A program made the translations under genes and the position numbers. Of a DNA stretch of 64,000 nucleotides, positions 36,501 to 51,500 are shown piece by piece. The stretch is from contig JAHDVF020000136.1 in the NCBI GenBank assembly GCA_022606425.2, forward strand, positions 310,001 through 374,000. Direction: 5' to 3'. Numbering within the stretch: the stretch's first letter is position 1; each line of letters begins with the position of its first letter. The notes under the pieces were generated by a model. The model ran no database searches and was not told where the DNA came from. It worked only from the letters and a program-made list of their open reading frames with translations. The DNA is from Lepidostoma basale. Its lineage: Eukaryota > Arthropoda > Insecta > Trichoptera > Lepidostomatidae.

Positions 36501-39500
36501 TTTCACGGATATTTTTCGTTATCGGCCTTTTTTTTTGCTCGAATGTCTCGGCTGGTCCGATCTTCACATTTTTTTTATTCTATACATCATATTTTTTTTA
36601 TTATTAAACCTTGCCCGAACCACCTGACGTTGTTCAGGGACCCCCAAATCAATTTCAATTTAAAATTTAATTAGTAGTTAAACATACGTTTTAACCCTTA
36701 ACGTACCGTGTTCAAAACAAAACGCTCGCTCCCATGTGGTCAATTCAGTTTACCGCTAACTTTATCTAAATATCAAGCATATGACTCGATGAATTAAAAT
36801 TTAATTTATGTCAACTTGTAGGGAATTTCATTAGGAATAGATCGATATCTATAACATACATGGATTATTTGAAAAACATATCATTATTAATTTTTTTCTG
36901 GAACCATGCGATTTCTGATATAGAATGCGAGACAGCATATGAGCAACTGACACCAAGTATGAACTTGTCTCGCCCCGCCGCGCCGTGGCGCTATAATTTT
37001 ACGTATGATAAAGGCACCTAGGCAAAATGTATAGTACGTTCAAGACAACGAGTACGTATTAATATTTGTCCCTTTTGGTAAAGTGTTAATATTTTCACAG
37101 TTCTGATATTATTAAGTTGCGTGCTGCGTTTCCGTCCACAGTCGGTATTATTACGTACCTATGAGAAAAGGCCAAACATATAATTTATAATACGTTCAAA
37201 ACAGCGAGTAAGTATTTGTCACTTTTGATAAAGTTGTAAATATTAGCAAAAAAAATTCTACCTTAACACGAATGAAGGTGAGGACAGTCTTAAAAAAAAT
37301 TTTTTTTTGGGATGAAGGAAGTAATTTTTTGCTTTTTTTTATTACGAAATATTGAGAACACTTCAATGGAGGATTACAATTTTTTTTTATAATATTAGGG
37401 TCCAGAGGTTTTAAGAAAATCAACTTTAAATTGGCAGTGGAAACTCAATTGACCACATGGCAACGCGACAGTTAAATTTTTAATACCACACTTTTGCAAC
37501 AGAAATAAATAGAATCAAGTGGAGACATAAATAATTTGACTAATCAAATGTATATTATCTAAACGATATCATAAAAGCGGGGTATTTTACATTTAATATG
37601 TAGTTTAATTTACTTGCTACAAGCTATATGCATGCTTATTCTATAATTTTAAATTATTGTAATTTTTAAAATCGGAATATTTAAATAGTTACTAATATAA
37701 ACAGATGGTCACCTTTTTATTTGCGATCTATATGTTAACATAAACGTGGGGTGATTTTCATGTATCAAGCATTTTCGAGTATTAAAACTCAATGTTGTTT
37801 TCGAAATCTTAAATGTTTTAGTTATATCATAATTATTATCAAATTGAAATATAATATCTTCTATTTGAGTCATACTTTGTGTTGTTATGATGGTTTATTT
37901 CTATTTTTTTTATACACTTTGTATATACAACACTTTTAAAAAATAAAATTATATAGACATGTTTCGGACGAACAGTCCTTCTTCAGTAAAGATACATATT
38001 TATAAAAATATTATAAAATTGTTGTTGTTTACATGATCTAACAGATGTCATAAAGATTTATTTAAATAAATCAATTTTATTTTAAGATTTATTTATTTAA
38101 ATAAATCTTTTTAACATCTGTCAGATCATGTAAACCACAACAATTTTATAATATTTTTATAAATATGTATCTTTACTGAAGAAGGACTGTTCGTCCGAAA
38201 CATGTCTATATAATTTTATTTTTTTAATAAAAGTGTTGTACTCGTATATACAAAGTACCTATATTATACAGAAAAATAGAAATGAAATATAATATTTAGT
38301 ATGTTCTCGTGACATTGAAAAACTCTTTTCTAAATCTAACCTTTTGTATTAACATTTTAGTCCCAGAAACACAGAGCACTGTGACATTACGAAGGCCGTC
38401 GGGCACTCCTCCCCCCACCCCCGCTCACTTGATGATAACTAAAAATGATTCCTTAGCTGAGAGAGTTAGAAAGGTAATATATGTCATCCTCTGCTTATAA
38501 ACCACCCAATTATTCATAAGTAGGCACCTACTTATGCGGTGCGCTACTTATTCTTTTTAGTGGCAATATTTGCCATAGATAATAGAACGTTAATTTTTAA
38601 ATACATTCTTGAAATCAATTCACTGAAATCTCTCCCGCGCTTTGACTTAACAATGTTGTATCATTTGTACAAAAGGTTTTTTATCATATGAACATTTCAA
38701 TATACTCTATATTTATTTTTATGCATAAATAATAAGAAAATATATTGTTTTCTTATTTTTTTATTAATGTATTCATTAAGTCTTAACGTTAATTGCGATA
38801 TTACTTTTATATTTACCATTCATAATTAAATAATATTTTTTACTTTGTAATTCAGATATCATTTTAAGATTTGTCAAAACTGACGACATATACGAAAAAT
38901 TTGTTTAAATTTTTATTTTATATACATAATATTTTACTACACTGATGAAAGGTTCTGTGTTACGAAACATGTTTGTTTTAATGTTTAATTTTTTAATAGT
39001 CCATTGTTTTGGCCGAAACACCATGATATTTCAACATTATTACTGTTAAGAATTGTAACACTGTTATAATATCACACTTTATTTTTATTCATTGAGAGTG
39101 TCGCGACAGCTGTTTCGCCAACCGATGTTAGCATCATCAAGTGATACAATAAACTTAGTTTATTGTATCACCTGATGATGCCAACATCGGTTGGCGAAAC
39201 AGCTATTGCGACACTCTCAGTGAATAAAAATAAATTGTGATATTATAACAGTGTTATAAATTTTAAAAGCATCAGTTTAATTTTTAATGTTATTTCTATT
39301 TTAAATATAGTGTTATGTTACAAATTAAAAAATATTGTTAAATTAATTACGATAATTTTATATTGTTAAGAAAGAGCGCGAAACTTTGGGAGAGATTTAT
39401 ACATAATGAAAAACATAATTTATTCCAAGCAAATGTTTCAATTTTATATTGACATTATAAAGTATTTTAAATATGTATATACTACTGTATTTTTTAAAGC

Positions 39501-42500
39501 TTTCTATGTTTCTAACATTAATAATTAAATATCAATGCTTTGAGGCATATTTATCATGCTTTTGTTGTGATAATTATATTTAAATAATTTGTTTTAACTA
39601 TGATGAAAGATTTATATTATCATTTTTAAAAGCACCCATTATAAAATGAAAGTAATTAAATGTTATGTATGTATGTGTCCATTTTTCACCATTTTAGATG
39701 CAAGCCCTGAAAGTTCATAGTAATAGTTTTGATAAGGAACCTAGCGCAGAGAGGGAACGCGATACTAACAAAAAAGAAAAGCCCAAGGAAACCGCCACCG
39801 AGGCTGTGCAAAAAACTCCGAAAATTGTTAAACCTTCCGATAATTCCAAACAAAATGACGTCAATTTCCTCATAAAGGTTTGTACTTACTATTACTGGCA
39901 TAAAATTTATGGAATAATATACATTCTCTACGTATTTAACCTGTCCAATGGTAGTATGACAGTACCGGTACTATTGCACCTACAAATAATGTATTACTAT
40001 TTTTTTTCCGAATACCGAACGATACTGACATCTGTGAACCATTTGTCAAAAGTATAACATCGACGGGGTGATTCACATTTTAAATATTGCGTGACGTCAT
40101 CACTTCCATGTTAATTGCCAACCTTTAAGTGTCAGGCTGCAATTTAAATGTAATTTAAAAATAAAAATAAATGTTGATAAATTATATGAAAGTTATAGAG
40201 GATTTTGTACTCCTCATTTATTTTGAAATAATCCTAATTTTCTTAAATAAATTAATATCTGTTCTGACAGACCGATGGTTGACTATTTATTAAAATTTTA
40301 ATGAATAATAAACATACTTGACTACTTGCGTACTTACCTATTTTGAACAGTGTGATAAATCTTCGTTTTAAAATTGTAATATTAACAAAACAAATATTAA
40401 CAAATTGTGTAATATAATCGTTAATAGTTAATTGTGTAATTTAATTTATATAAACTGTGACAAATTTGTTAATTTAAATTTGTTAATTATTGTTAACAGA
40501 TAATTGTGTTAATTGTGTTAATTGTGTAAAACTAATACATAGTTAATTGTGTAATATTAACAAATTGTGGTCACCCTAAAAGTTTTTTTTTTTGTTGGTG
40601 ATCTTCAAAGTTATGAATGATTCGAATTCGTCCACACATCGCTGCGATTATAAAAAAATATATAAAAAACTCTTCTTTTTTTTTTTTATCCAAATGATAT
40701 ATTCATAATAACAAAAACAGCAATATTTGATTATGCCTTATGTTCTATCTCTTAAATATCTATTCTATCGATGAATATTAATAGTAGGGAAGGACTCTAT
40801 GTTAATAATGTCGATTTTTAATCGACAATGTAAAATTATTTGGTGATGATATTATAATGTTTTATAATATTGTGGATTTTTAATGAGTATATAATAATAG
40901 AATTTAGCGTAATAGTTTAAATAATTAATTATAAAACAACATATTTTTAACAATTTGATGAACATTTAAAAATTATTTTTATCAAAAATATGTCATATAT
41001 AGTAGTATTATTTACTATGAAAAAAAAAAAATTAATAAGGGTTTAAATGCCATATTTTCATTACATCATTGTTTTATAATCATTTGAAAGAAACCAACCA
41101 TTATTTGTTGTGACTAAAAACTTGTAACATTTCAATGTTTTGAATGTAACGCAAAATTAAGTTATAAGTAAGTATATCACGTGTATACAGTGTTTTAGTA
41201 ATACCCAAAGCAAGAGTAATTTAGAGCACCAGTAATTTTTTGATTCTAATAATCTCGATTGGGTCAAAGATCATTCCTTTTGAGATCAAGTTTTTGAAAA
41301 ACCCGGCTCTAGTGAAATATATATTTTTAAATTCTATCTATCTATTTAGACAGGATATCAAAATTGGTCCTGTAATAAAGATATTCAACTTTCTCTCCAC
41401 CTATTCGGTGGTCGTCCTAGAGGTCGATTGCCCTCTGGACAAAGCAATCTAATATTCCCAATTGTATTCTGATAATTTTCTTCAAGGTCAGACCAGTTTC
41501 ATAATTATAATAGAATAATACGAATTTTAAATATTATAAATGATTTATTTTCGTATGTAATAATAAAGATATTTTAAAATTTATAATAGTAAACACGCTT
41601 GCTTAGGGGTTTTACTGGGATTTAATTTATATAAATTGTGATAAATTTGTTTCGCCTTGCAAGGGCATTCTTAAACTGAACAATCAGTTTGAGAATGCCC
41701 TTGCAAGGCGAAACAAATTTGTCACAGTTTATATAAATTAAATCCCAGTTAAACCACTAATCAACCGTGTTAATAAATTAAGAATGGAGTTTTACAAAAC
41801 TAATACCTCAACCATCAATAAAGAAATATTATTTATCAATTTGTTAATTTGATCTCTAGACCACCAAAGAATATATAATTATAACCGTTGTACGTATTTT
41901 TCATTTTATTATTTATTATACTGTTTTTCAGTGTATATTTTCTTTACGACGAATTTCACTTTAAAAAAGCCTCTCTATCGTCAGCTGTGAAAATTTTCCT
42001 CTACAGTTTTCATGTTGATCCATTCCCTAATGTTTCATAACGAAATTTTTATAAATTAAATATATAAAACCCACTATCTTAATTTTTACAGTATTATTAA
42101 ATCACCGTATGTTAGCAATAAAGTACCTATGCGTGTAGCGACAAGTTATTAGGTAGGTAACAAAATTTTTAGATGAAAATAATAATGTTTTATTTGTTAT
42201 GCTAAGGTAAAAAGTGCCAGAACAAGCAATACTCGGCCTCCATTGCGAGGTGGTCCAGCCAAAGAGATGGTGAACGGTGGACTCTCCAAGGACAGCTACA
42301 GCGACAGGGATGACTCTGACTCCAACATGGACGACGACAGCGTCAGTACGGCCGGCACCTCCACCACGGACACCACCCTGGTGGACCACAACCACTTGGA
42401 CTTCCACCAGGTACTTTAAATTGTCATTATTAAACCTGCCCTTCAATATAATTATCCATTTTTAAGTTTATATTCTTAAGGCCGTCCCACACTGTTTGAA

Positions 42501-45500
42501 ACAAGCTCTCCACAGGGGTGACCTTGGTGGAGAGCTGTGAAGCTCACGGTTGGTGTAGCGTCCACATACTGTTGTAAACAAGCTCTCCATATGTGGAATG
42601 CATGTTTAAACGGTTAAAGGTCAAACGAATTTTGGTTTCAAACAAGTGTCTACACAGTTTTAAACCGCCGGTGGAAACCGATGTGGAGAGCTTGTTTAAA
42701 ACAGTGTGGCACGGCTTTTATACTGGAAGTTTATTTATTATAAAATTACGCCCGGCTACAGCTTCTCTACATATTTTATACAGAATTTTTTTTGTCATGT
42801 ATTTATTTTTGGCGGCCACATTTGAAGTCAGAAAAATCGACGAACGTGCGTGTTACGATGTATGAATGTGGCGGAAGCAAGAGAGGTATGCCAGGACAGA
42901 ACGGTATGGCGGTCTATCCTCTCTGTCTACCCCTCCGGAGAAATGGCGTGATGTTTAGTTAGTTAGTTTAGTTAGTATAATATGATATAATATAAAATCT
43001 CTTCTATATTCGCCATACTTTTTGTTGTAGATGTTTTATTTATCTTTTTCTTTTTTATATAACATCTGTCACTCATGTAAACAATTTTATAATATTTTAA
43101 ATATCTATCTTTATAATATGTATCACTGAAGAAGGACTGGTTGTCCGAAACATGTCTTTGTAATTTAATGTTTTTATTGTAAGTGTTGTATATACAAAGT
43201 ATATAAAAAAGAAAAAGAGAAATAAAATAAAATCATGTTGTATTACATAAAGCGTGCGCTTAACCCAACCAATCACAGGTCTTAAGTCCTGTAAACACCT
43301 CGATCAACCATATTCTGTTTCCAATTTGCAACTTCGTCTCTATTGAGATACAATTAATCCTTAAAATAAAATCATTCAAATTTTATTTTTTAAGGTGTTT
43401 AAATATTAAGTGTTTCACTTACGAACATGTGTGTATACAAAATGTTAACAATAATCACTCGTTTGTCTCATCTGTACGTCTAATTATTATCACAACTATC
43501 ACAGATCACATTATATTAACTCATTATTCTATTTTTTATTTGTATAATTTATCAATGAAAGCGAAAACGGCCGTTCACAATGGGGTTCTGGTCCCAACCC
43601 TCATGTATGGAAGCGAAGCATGGAACTGGCAGAAGAAGGATGAGAGCAGAAGAAATGCGGTAGAGATGGGGTAGAGATGGGGTCCCTTAGACGTATGTGT
43701 GGTAGAACGATATACGACAGAATCTCAAATTCTGATACAAGAATGGAATGTAGAGCGGAAGAAGGTATTATGAACAAAATTATGAAAGGATCGCTGAGTT
43801 GGTTCGAACATATGGAACGCATGGATGGAAAAAGAATGGTTAAGAAAGTATACGTTAATGAAGTAAATGGGGTTCGGAGTCGAAGCAGACCGAGGAAAAC
43901 ATGGCATAATCAAATTTTAAAGGTTGGTCATGTTAGAAGTCGGAGGAATCGACGTGCGTGTATGACTCGTTGTATGAATGTGGAGGAAGCTAGAGAGGTT
44001 TGCCAGGATAGAGTAGTGTGGTGGTCCATTCTCTCTGCCTACCCCTGCGGGGAAACGGAGGGATGGTTTGTTTGTTTGTTTGTTTGTTTGTTTGTTTGTC
44101 TTAAATGTTCAAATATTTCACTTGCGTCCCTGAATGAGTTACTATAACTCACGGGAAAACAATGCCATTTATTTGTATTGTATGTATTTTTTTTTAATAT
44201 ATAAAACTCTATCGCCTTTTCTTGTTGTTTCAGCAAATTGACACTCTGAAAGAGGAGGTCAGCACTCTGAGGAAAAGATGCGAGAGAGTGGAGAAGGAGA
44301 AGAGCGACATATTGCTGAGGAGACTGGCCTCCTTGGACACCACCTCCACCAAGACCACGACGCGGCCATCGGAGATGCTGAAGATGCAGCAGAAGGTCAA
44401 TGAGCTCACAGTGCAGAACGAGGACCTTAAGGACGAAAAGAAACACTTGCAGCAGAGGATTCGGGAGTTTGAATCAGAAAATGAGGTAAGCATGAACCAG
44501 CCATTCTATTGTTTCTTGAACAATGCTATAAATCTCTGTATTCGTCAGCTTGTCTCCATCCAATGATGGACGTAAGCCTCTCCACCCCCACACCATCTCT
44601 CTCCAGTCCAGGTCCAGGTCCAGCACTTTTGTTTTAAATTTTGTGGCATGTCCGACTTGAAGATGTTGCCCAGCCTTCCGAATGCAGACCAACCGAACTG
44701 TATTCTCCTATCAATCTCCTTGACCTGACCCCATTTTCCAAAAGCCAACAGATGATCAAGGTACACATATTCATCTACCACTTCTACATTTTTATTATGG
44801 ATTTTAATGTCTTCAATTTGTGTGTTAGTCAATATTTTTGTCTTTGACATATTTGTTTTAAGGCCAATTTTTTTTAGATGATTCATTTAAAGCTTCCAGC
44901 ATTTTTTGGAGTTGTTCGGGAGACTCCGACAACAGAATTATGTCATCCGCGAATCTCAAGGGAGACAAATATTCTCCGTTTATGTTTACTCCGTGGTTTG
45001 TCCAGTCCAGTGTCTTAAACATATCTTCTATTATATTGGTGAACAGTTTTGGAGAAAAAGTGTCTCCCTGTCTGACACCTTTCTGGATTTGTAAACGGTT
45101 TGTCAACTCATGCACGGTGACTTGTAATCTTGCATTTGAATAAATTTCTTTTATGATGTTAATATATCTATTGTCAATTTGACATCTCTGTAACGCACGT
45201 ATCACCGCCCAATTTTCCACACTGTCAAATGCCTTCTCATAAAAACTCCGAATCACTCAATGACATGTTTCTCCTGTCTAACGCATTATCAAATGTTTTC
45301 GCTTGTCTACGGCAAATCAAACATTTCATAATGCCTTAGACTGGCGAAATATGTCATTCCCAAAAATTATAATAAAACTTCTAGAAAACAGAGGTTTTAT
45401 TTTGTATTAATTATTTATTATGGTGTTTCAAAACATTATTCAAGAACAATGTATATGAAGGTTAAAGGTTATTATTCTTTAGTACAAAACAAATAATAAT

Positions 45501-48500
45501 ATAAGAGTACTCGCATCAAAAAAAAAAAATCCTTACTATGTTAAAAACATATTTAATGCAACATTTTGAATGTATACAAGTTTTTGTAGACAAATACTGG
45601 ATTTTACCCATTGCGGATAAATATTTTTTTTTTATAAGGATTAATTGTACCTCAATAGAAACGAAGATGTAAATTGTTTTTCTGGGAACAGTAATGGTTT
45701 TAAAATACATTAACTCTACCGGATTCTGGTTTTGGCAAATAACACCAACAATTATTGATTCATAGATATATATTATATTTTTTAACTATAATATATTTTT
45801 TACCAACGGTATAATATATTTTTACTTTATCTTATATGAACTGGTTTATGAATGGTAACCTCATCATAATATTTGTCTACGATTCTTGTATGTTCAATTA
45901 ATGAACGAAATAATTATATTCGTGATTGTAAATGATGGTTATTTCAGAGTCGGCCATCTCCAGAGGCCGCCGCCCGGACAGCGGAGCAACTGCGCTCCAA
46001 ACTTCTGGCCGCGGAGACGCTCTGTGAGGAGCTGATGGATGAGAACGAGGACATGAAGAGAGAACTCCGATCCATGGAAGAGGAAATAGAAGAGATGCAA
46101 GATAACTTCAGGTAAGTGGCTGGTCCTAAACGTGGTCGTTACTATCCACCGGTGGGGGTTGGAGAGATCTAAGGGGGTGGGCGGTGAGTTTTCCTTATAA
46201 GGAGCGATATCCCAAATCAGGTTGACAACTTGGTATATTCTAAACAATATCAAATTTTGTTGTATAAATAATCTCCCTCTTTGACAATAACAATGTTTGT
46301 TTACTGTTGTTTTAGGGAGGACCAAGCAGATGAATACAGTTCAATACGAAAGGAGTTAGAACAGACGACGAAGAACTGCCGCGTCCTATCCTTCAAATTG
46401 AAAAAGACTGAAAGGAAAGCAGAACAATTAGAGACAGATAAGATGGAACACGAGAAGAAACTATTGGAGGTTCGTTATATATTATGTATTTATTACCTGG
46501 TATTATGCACTGTGGCTTCATTGACACACCTTTCGAATGATTTCGCACAGTTGACAGCATTGGTTACTGCTTTGGTTACTGCTGTACCGACTTCATTTTC
46601 AAAATGCCAATTGTCTTTTGTATGACACACCTCACACAAACAGTACACTTTTATTAGTGAAATTGTGGCTATTGAATTATTAATACAGGTTTAAATACTA
46701 GCTACTAAAATGGTTCTTTACCGGCGACTCAAACTTAAACCTCGCCACATTTGATAATGCCTTAGTGAAACATGTCATTCCATAAAAAACATAATAAACT
46801 TCTAGAAGACAGACGTTTTCATTTATATTAATTATTTAATATGGAGTTTTACATCATTATTCAAGAAACAATAAATATGTTTAAATACATTAATAAAAGA
46901 AAAACAGTCACAAAATTGATTAATAATACTTACACATAGGCACATACAGCGGGAAAGCAAAGGAGGGACAGAGGAGACAAATGGAAGATACACTTTAGTA
47001 CATTTTTCTTATATTGTACGTCCTTCCTTCCTTCCTTCCTCAGCCTATTCCCGTCCACTCCTGGATTAAGGCCTCCTCCATTCGCTTCCATGTCACTCTG
47101 TCCTGTGCAGACTGCATCCAGGTTATTCCGACTTCATCTGAGCTTCTGGCGACGTGACCTGCCCATTGCCATTTTAGAGTCGCCACCCGGTGGATGATGT
47201 CAGTGACCTTTGTTTTTTTCTCTCACCGTATCGTTTCTGACTCTGTCTCTTAGGCTTATTCCTAACATGGCTCTTTCCATGGCTCTTTGGGTCACTCGTA
47301 GTTTCTCGGCACTTTGTTTGGACAGTGTAACAGTTTCAAGACCATAAGTACCAACTGGCATCCTTTATGTCTGTTGAATTGTTATTTGATTCTCTGTAGC
47401 CCGTTTCATTCAGTGTTGCTTGTTCAAGTAGCTATTTAATTGGAAATGGGATATATTGTAAGTTTGCAATCTAAATAAACATGGTTGTGTATTATTCCAC
47501 ATTAATCTCCAACATTTGTTTACAAAAGTCTCCGAAAAAATTAAAATAAAAAAATGCGATGAAATCAAATGTCATGTCATTTTACGTCATTTTCTATATT
47601 GAATAAAGATGTAGTTATTTATTGTTTCTTGAACAATGACGTAAAACTCTATATAAAATAATTAATATGAATGAAAACGTATGTCTTCTAGGAGTTTTAT
47701 TATATTTTAGGTGGAATGACATGTTTCGCCCTTAAGCTTAATTTTTTTATGCTTCTCTTCTTATAATGTAATTGAAGACTACAGGGGAAAAACAAGGAAT
47801 GTTAGTAGAAGGTTAATTTGAATAAATTGAGAATAAAGCTAATCAAAGTCTATATATTTCTTAGCAATTAGCAATCGATTATCTGGCCATAGTCGATGAC
47901 ACAGATGATTTTTGAATATGAAAATTTTACTGTGGATAGATACGTACAAATGCCGCTAGATGGCATTATTACATTTATTTTGAATTTTAACTGACATTCC
48001 TTGTTTTTCCCCTGTAGTCTTCCATTGCAAATGATCTGGAATTATATGTCTATAATGTTTGTGATTTTTATCACAATAAATGAAATGAAATGAAATAAAG
48101 ATGTAGTTACTCTATGGTTATGTTTTGTAATGACAGTTGGCGGGCGGACCGGCAGGTATGGACCGGGTTGCGCGCATCAAACAATTGGAGCAGGACCTCG
48201 CACTGTCCAACGAGGTGGCGCTCCGGTTGCAGAGGGAGCTACAAGAGGCGCAGGCGCGCCTCAACCAGCAACCAGCAGCCAATCAGAAGAGGGCACCCAC
48301 GCTCGCCAACATCGGGAAGTCGCAGAGCACAGATGCTGTAAGATTACTACCAAATTGTTTTTACTTTTGAATTATTAATAACAGATTGATGAAATCAATG
48401 TACTAAGGTGGCTCTGAGGATAGGCGGGCTGAAGTGGCAGTGGGTTAGCTATATTTGTTAAAAAAACCGACAGCCGATGGTGAAGACAGGTTCTGGAATG

Positions 48501-51500
48501 GACACCGATGATACTATGATGATACTATAATGATTGCTGGATTTTAATGAATGAAAATGGCAATGGATAGGGGGCGGTGGCGTGCTTTGGGAGAGGCCTA
48601 TGTTCAGTAGTGGATGACAGATGGCTGATAGGAAGATAAGAAAATTGATAGTGGTTATTGGAATCTCGATGCATATTGTTACAGTTATTGTGGCTTCCTA
48701 GCGCAAAAAACAAATAATTAATCAACAATCTCTGTAAAACAAATGGTCGCAGGTTCGTGTCCTGTTAGGAGCGTCGGTATTTCATAAATATTTGGTATTC
48801 AGTATTGTTTTCTAAGTGATATTTATTATTTTTTCTAATCCTTTGGATAAACGGCGATAATTTAAAGTGTTTTTTTTTCTATATATCGCACCTTGAGTGT
48901 AAAACCGAAACAAGTGCAAATATACAGTTTGGAGATATGGGAGTTTAAAGACTTCATATTGCTTGGAAAAACTGTTTTTTTTTTAATAAACCAATGATTT
49001 TCAGTTTAAAGTAATATACCTATAAACCGAAAATCATTGGTTTATTTAAAAAAAAAACAGTTTTTCCAAGCAATATGAAGTCTTTAAACTCCCATATCTC
49101 CAAACTGTATATTTGCACTTTTTTCGGTTTTACACTCACGGTGCGATATAATGTGTTATTAAATATAGTTGTGAAATGTGATTAATTTATTCGCTTTAAT
49201 CGTCCATACTACTGTAATTCAGAGCACAGATGGACGTATATCCGCTCTGAATCTCAAACGCGTACTGACAAATTGGCGGGCAGTGACTACACTCCTCAAG
49301 GCCGATTTTTTTTTTCGTTTGACAATGCGTTTTCTTCGTAATCGAGGAAACTAGTGCAAACTAATATATACTGTAACCCCCCTAGCGTAAGAGAACTATT
49401 CACTTACCTCAATAATGTTTTTAGAGGTTACACTTTTCGTGACGTGCAGACAAATTTGCCTCACCGCGCCTATAGAAGTTTTAATTCAATATTTGAAATT
49501 TGGTAAACAATAATTTAACATTTACAGAAGCCCAGCCGCGCCACCCTGACCCGCGGGGGGTCGCAGGAGGATCCTCAAAAACTCCTGCGGGACCTTCAGG
49601 ACTCGCTTGAGAGGGAAGCCGACCTCAGGGAGCAGCTCAAAAACGCCGAAGAGGAGGTAATAATCGTAATTTTTTCACAGAAAACATTATTTCATTTAGT
49701 ATTTCCCGTCATTTTGCGATTCGAATAATCTAATTCAACTTCAAATTAAATTGTAAAAAAAATAAATGTAAAATTCATGATATTATTTTTATTTTTAAAT
49801 CTAAGAAGGTTTTAAAAATCGTTATTATTTTTAAGTCATTATATTTATTTCTTCGTATGAAGCACTCACTTTGTGGTTAGACATTTTAAAAACAGAAAAT
49901 AAATAAAACACTTTGTAAGGATTAATTGTATCTCAATAGAGACGAACATGTAAATTGTTTTTGGAAACAGAATATGGTGGTCGAGGCGTTTTTCACAGGA
50001 ATTATGACCTGTCATTGGTTGGGTTAAGCGATCGCTTTATGTAATACAACATTCCCCATTCCGCCCTTCTTACGACCACCACGTCTGACAAATTTTCGAA
50101 AGATGTATATATGCTACTATGTTGAGAAACACTTCACATTTTATTCGAACTAGAACGATGTACAACAGAATTTCAAATGCTGATATAAGAATGGAATGTA
50201 GAGCAGAAGAAAGTATTATGAATAAAATTATGAAGGGATCGTTGCGTTGATTCGGACATATGGAGGGCATGGATGCAGAAAGAATGGTTTTGATAGTATA
50301 CGTTAACGATGTAAATGGGGTACGAAGTCGAGGTACACCGAGGAAAACATGGCATGACCAAATAAACCGCCCTACCTTCAGGTTATTTTCTGAGAAACGT
50401 GCAAAAAAGCAGGTTTTTTATTATTGAAATTTAATTATAGAATAATTTTATTTTTTTAAATTACGAAACGTCAAATACTCGACCGCACACTTCGCCTGCC
50501 CCTTGTAAAACTATCATATTTATGAAGACTTGTACTCAAGTATTGTTGGCACACGCGCGTATCCCTAAAACTTTGTACATTTTAGATACATTACTTTTTC
50601 TCAAGCGCGTACGTGATACGGGATAGCGCAGAATGGTACAGTCAAAGTGAATGTATCACGTACGTTCAAATACGAGTACGTAGAGTGGTTAATCAAATTT
50701 TAAAGGTTGGTCACGTTAGAAGTCGGAGGAATCGACGTGCTTGTATGACTCGCTGTATGAATGTGGAGGAAGCTAGAGAGGTGTGCCAGGATAGAGTAGT
50801 GTGTTCTTCTCTCGGCGTGATGGTTTGTTGTTGTTGTTTATTCTGGGTGGAAGGGGTCCAGCCGTAGGGGCAGAATATCCCTGTCTGGAGTGTAACAAAG
50901 TCTGTCATTCTAGGATAGGACTATTTAGCCACATCAGGTGGCACAGAAGACAGACCAAGATATTTTTGGGTTCCTTATGCTCGTACCTATGGGCAATGGG
51001 CATTATGACCAATATTTTGGGTTATCATTTGAATAATTAATGTTCTTCTACCGACCCTTATGTATGAAATCGAACCATGGAACTGGCAAAAGAAGGATGC
51101 AAGTAGAATAAATGCAGTAGAAATGAGATCTCTTAGAGAAATGTGTGCATACTCTGTGTATGATAGAGTGTCGAATGAAAATATAATAAGTGAATGCGGT
51201 GCGAATGATGGTGTTATGAACAAAATAATGAAAGAATCATTAAGATGATTTGGACATATGGAAATAATGAATAATGAAAGACTGGTAAAAAAAAATTGTA
51301 TGTTAACGATGTAAATGGAACCAGAAATAGAGGAAGACCGAGGAAAACGTGGCACGATCAAATAAAACAAATATTGAATGTCGGCCACAGGAGGAGTCAG
51401 GGAAATCGACGCGCGTGCCAATCACGATGTATGAATGTTGAGGAAACGAGAGAAATATGCCAGGAAAGAAATGTGTGGCAGTTCATTATTTCTGCCTACC

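Larger units (their letters stand above)
37893..38270. repeat. Palindromic element with two intact hammerhead cores
   Basis: Arms of about 140 bp, from tatatacaacacttttaaaa inward to gatttatttaaataaatc at the centre. Ribozymes on opposite strands near the outer third. Ends 90 bases before exon 4. Confidence 0.85.
39058..39260. repeat. Palindromic element with paired hammerheads (ACAGCTGT family)
   Basis: Near-perfect arms from aacactgttataatatcaca to aatgttgggtatcac-like centre; only a few differences. Tail aaaataaattgtgatattat. Confidence 0.85.

Noticed and set aside
44039..44493. Minus-strand frames of 135 and 87 codons over exon 7
   Set aside because: Antisense of a well-supported coiled-coil exon.
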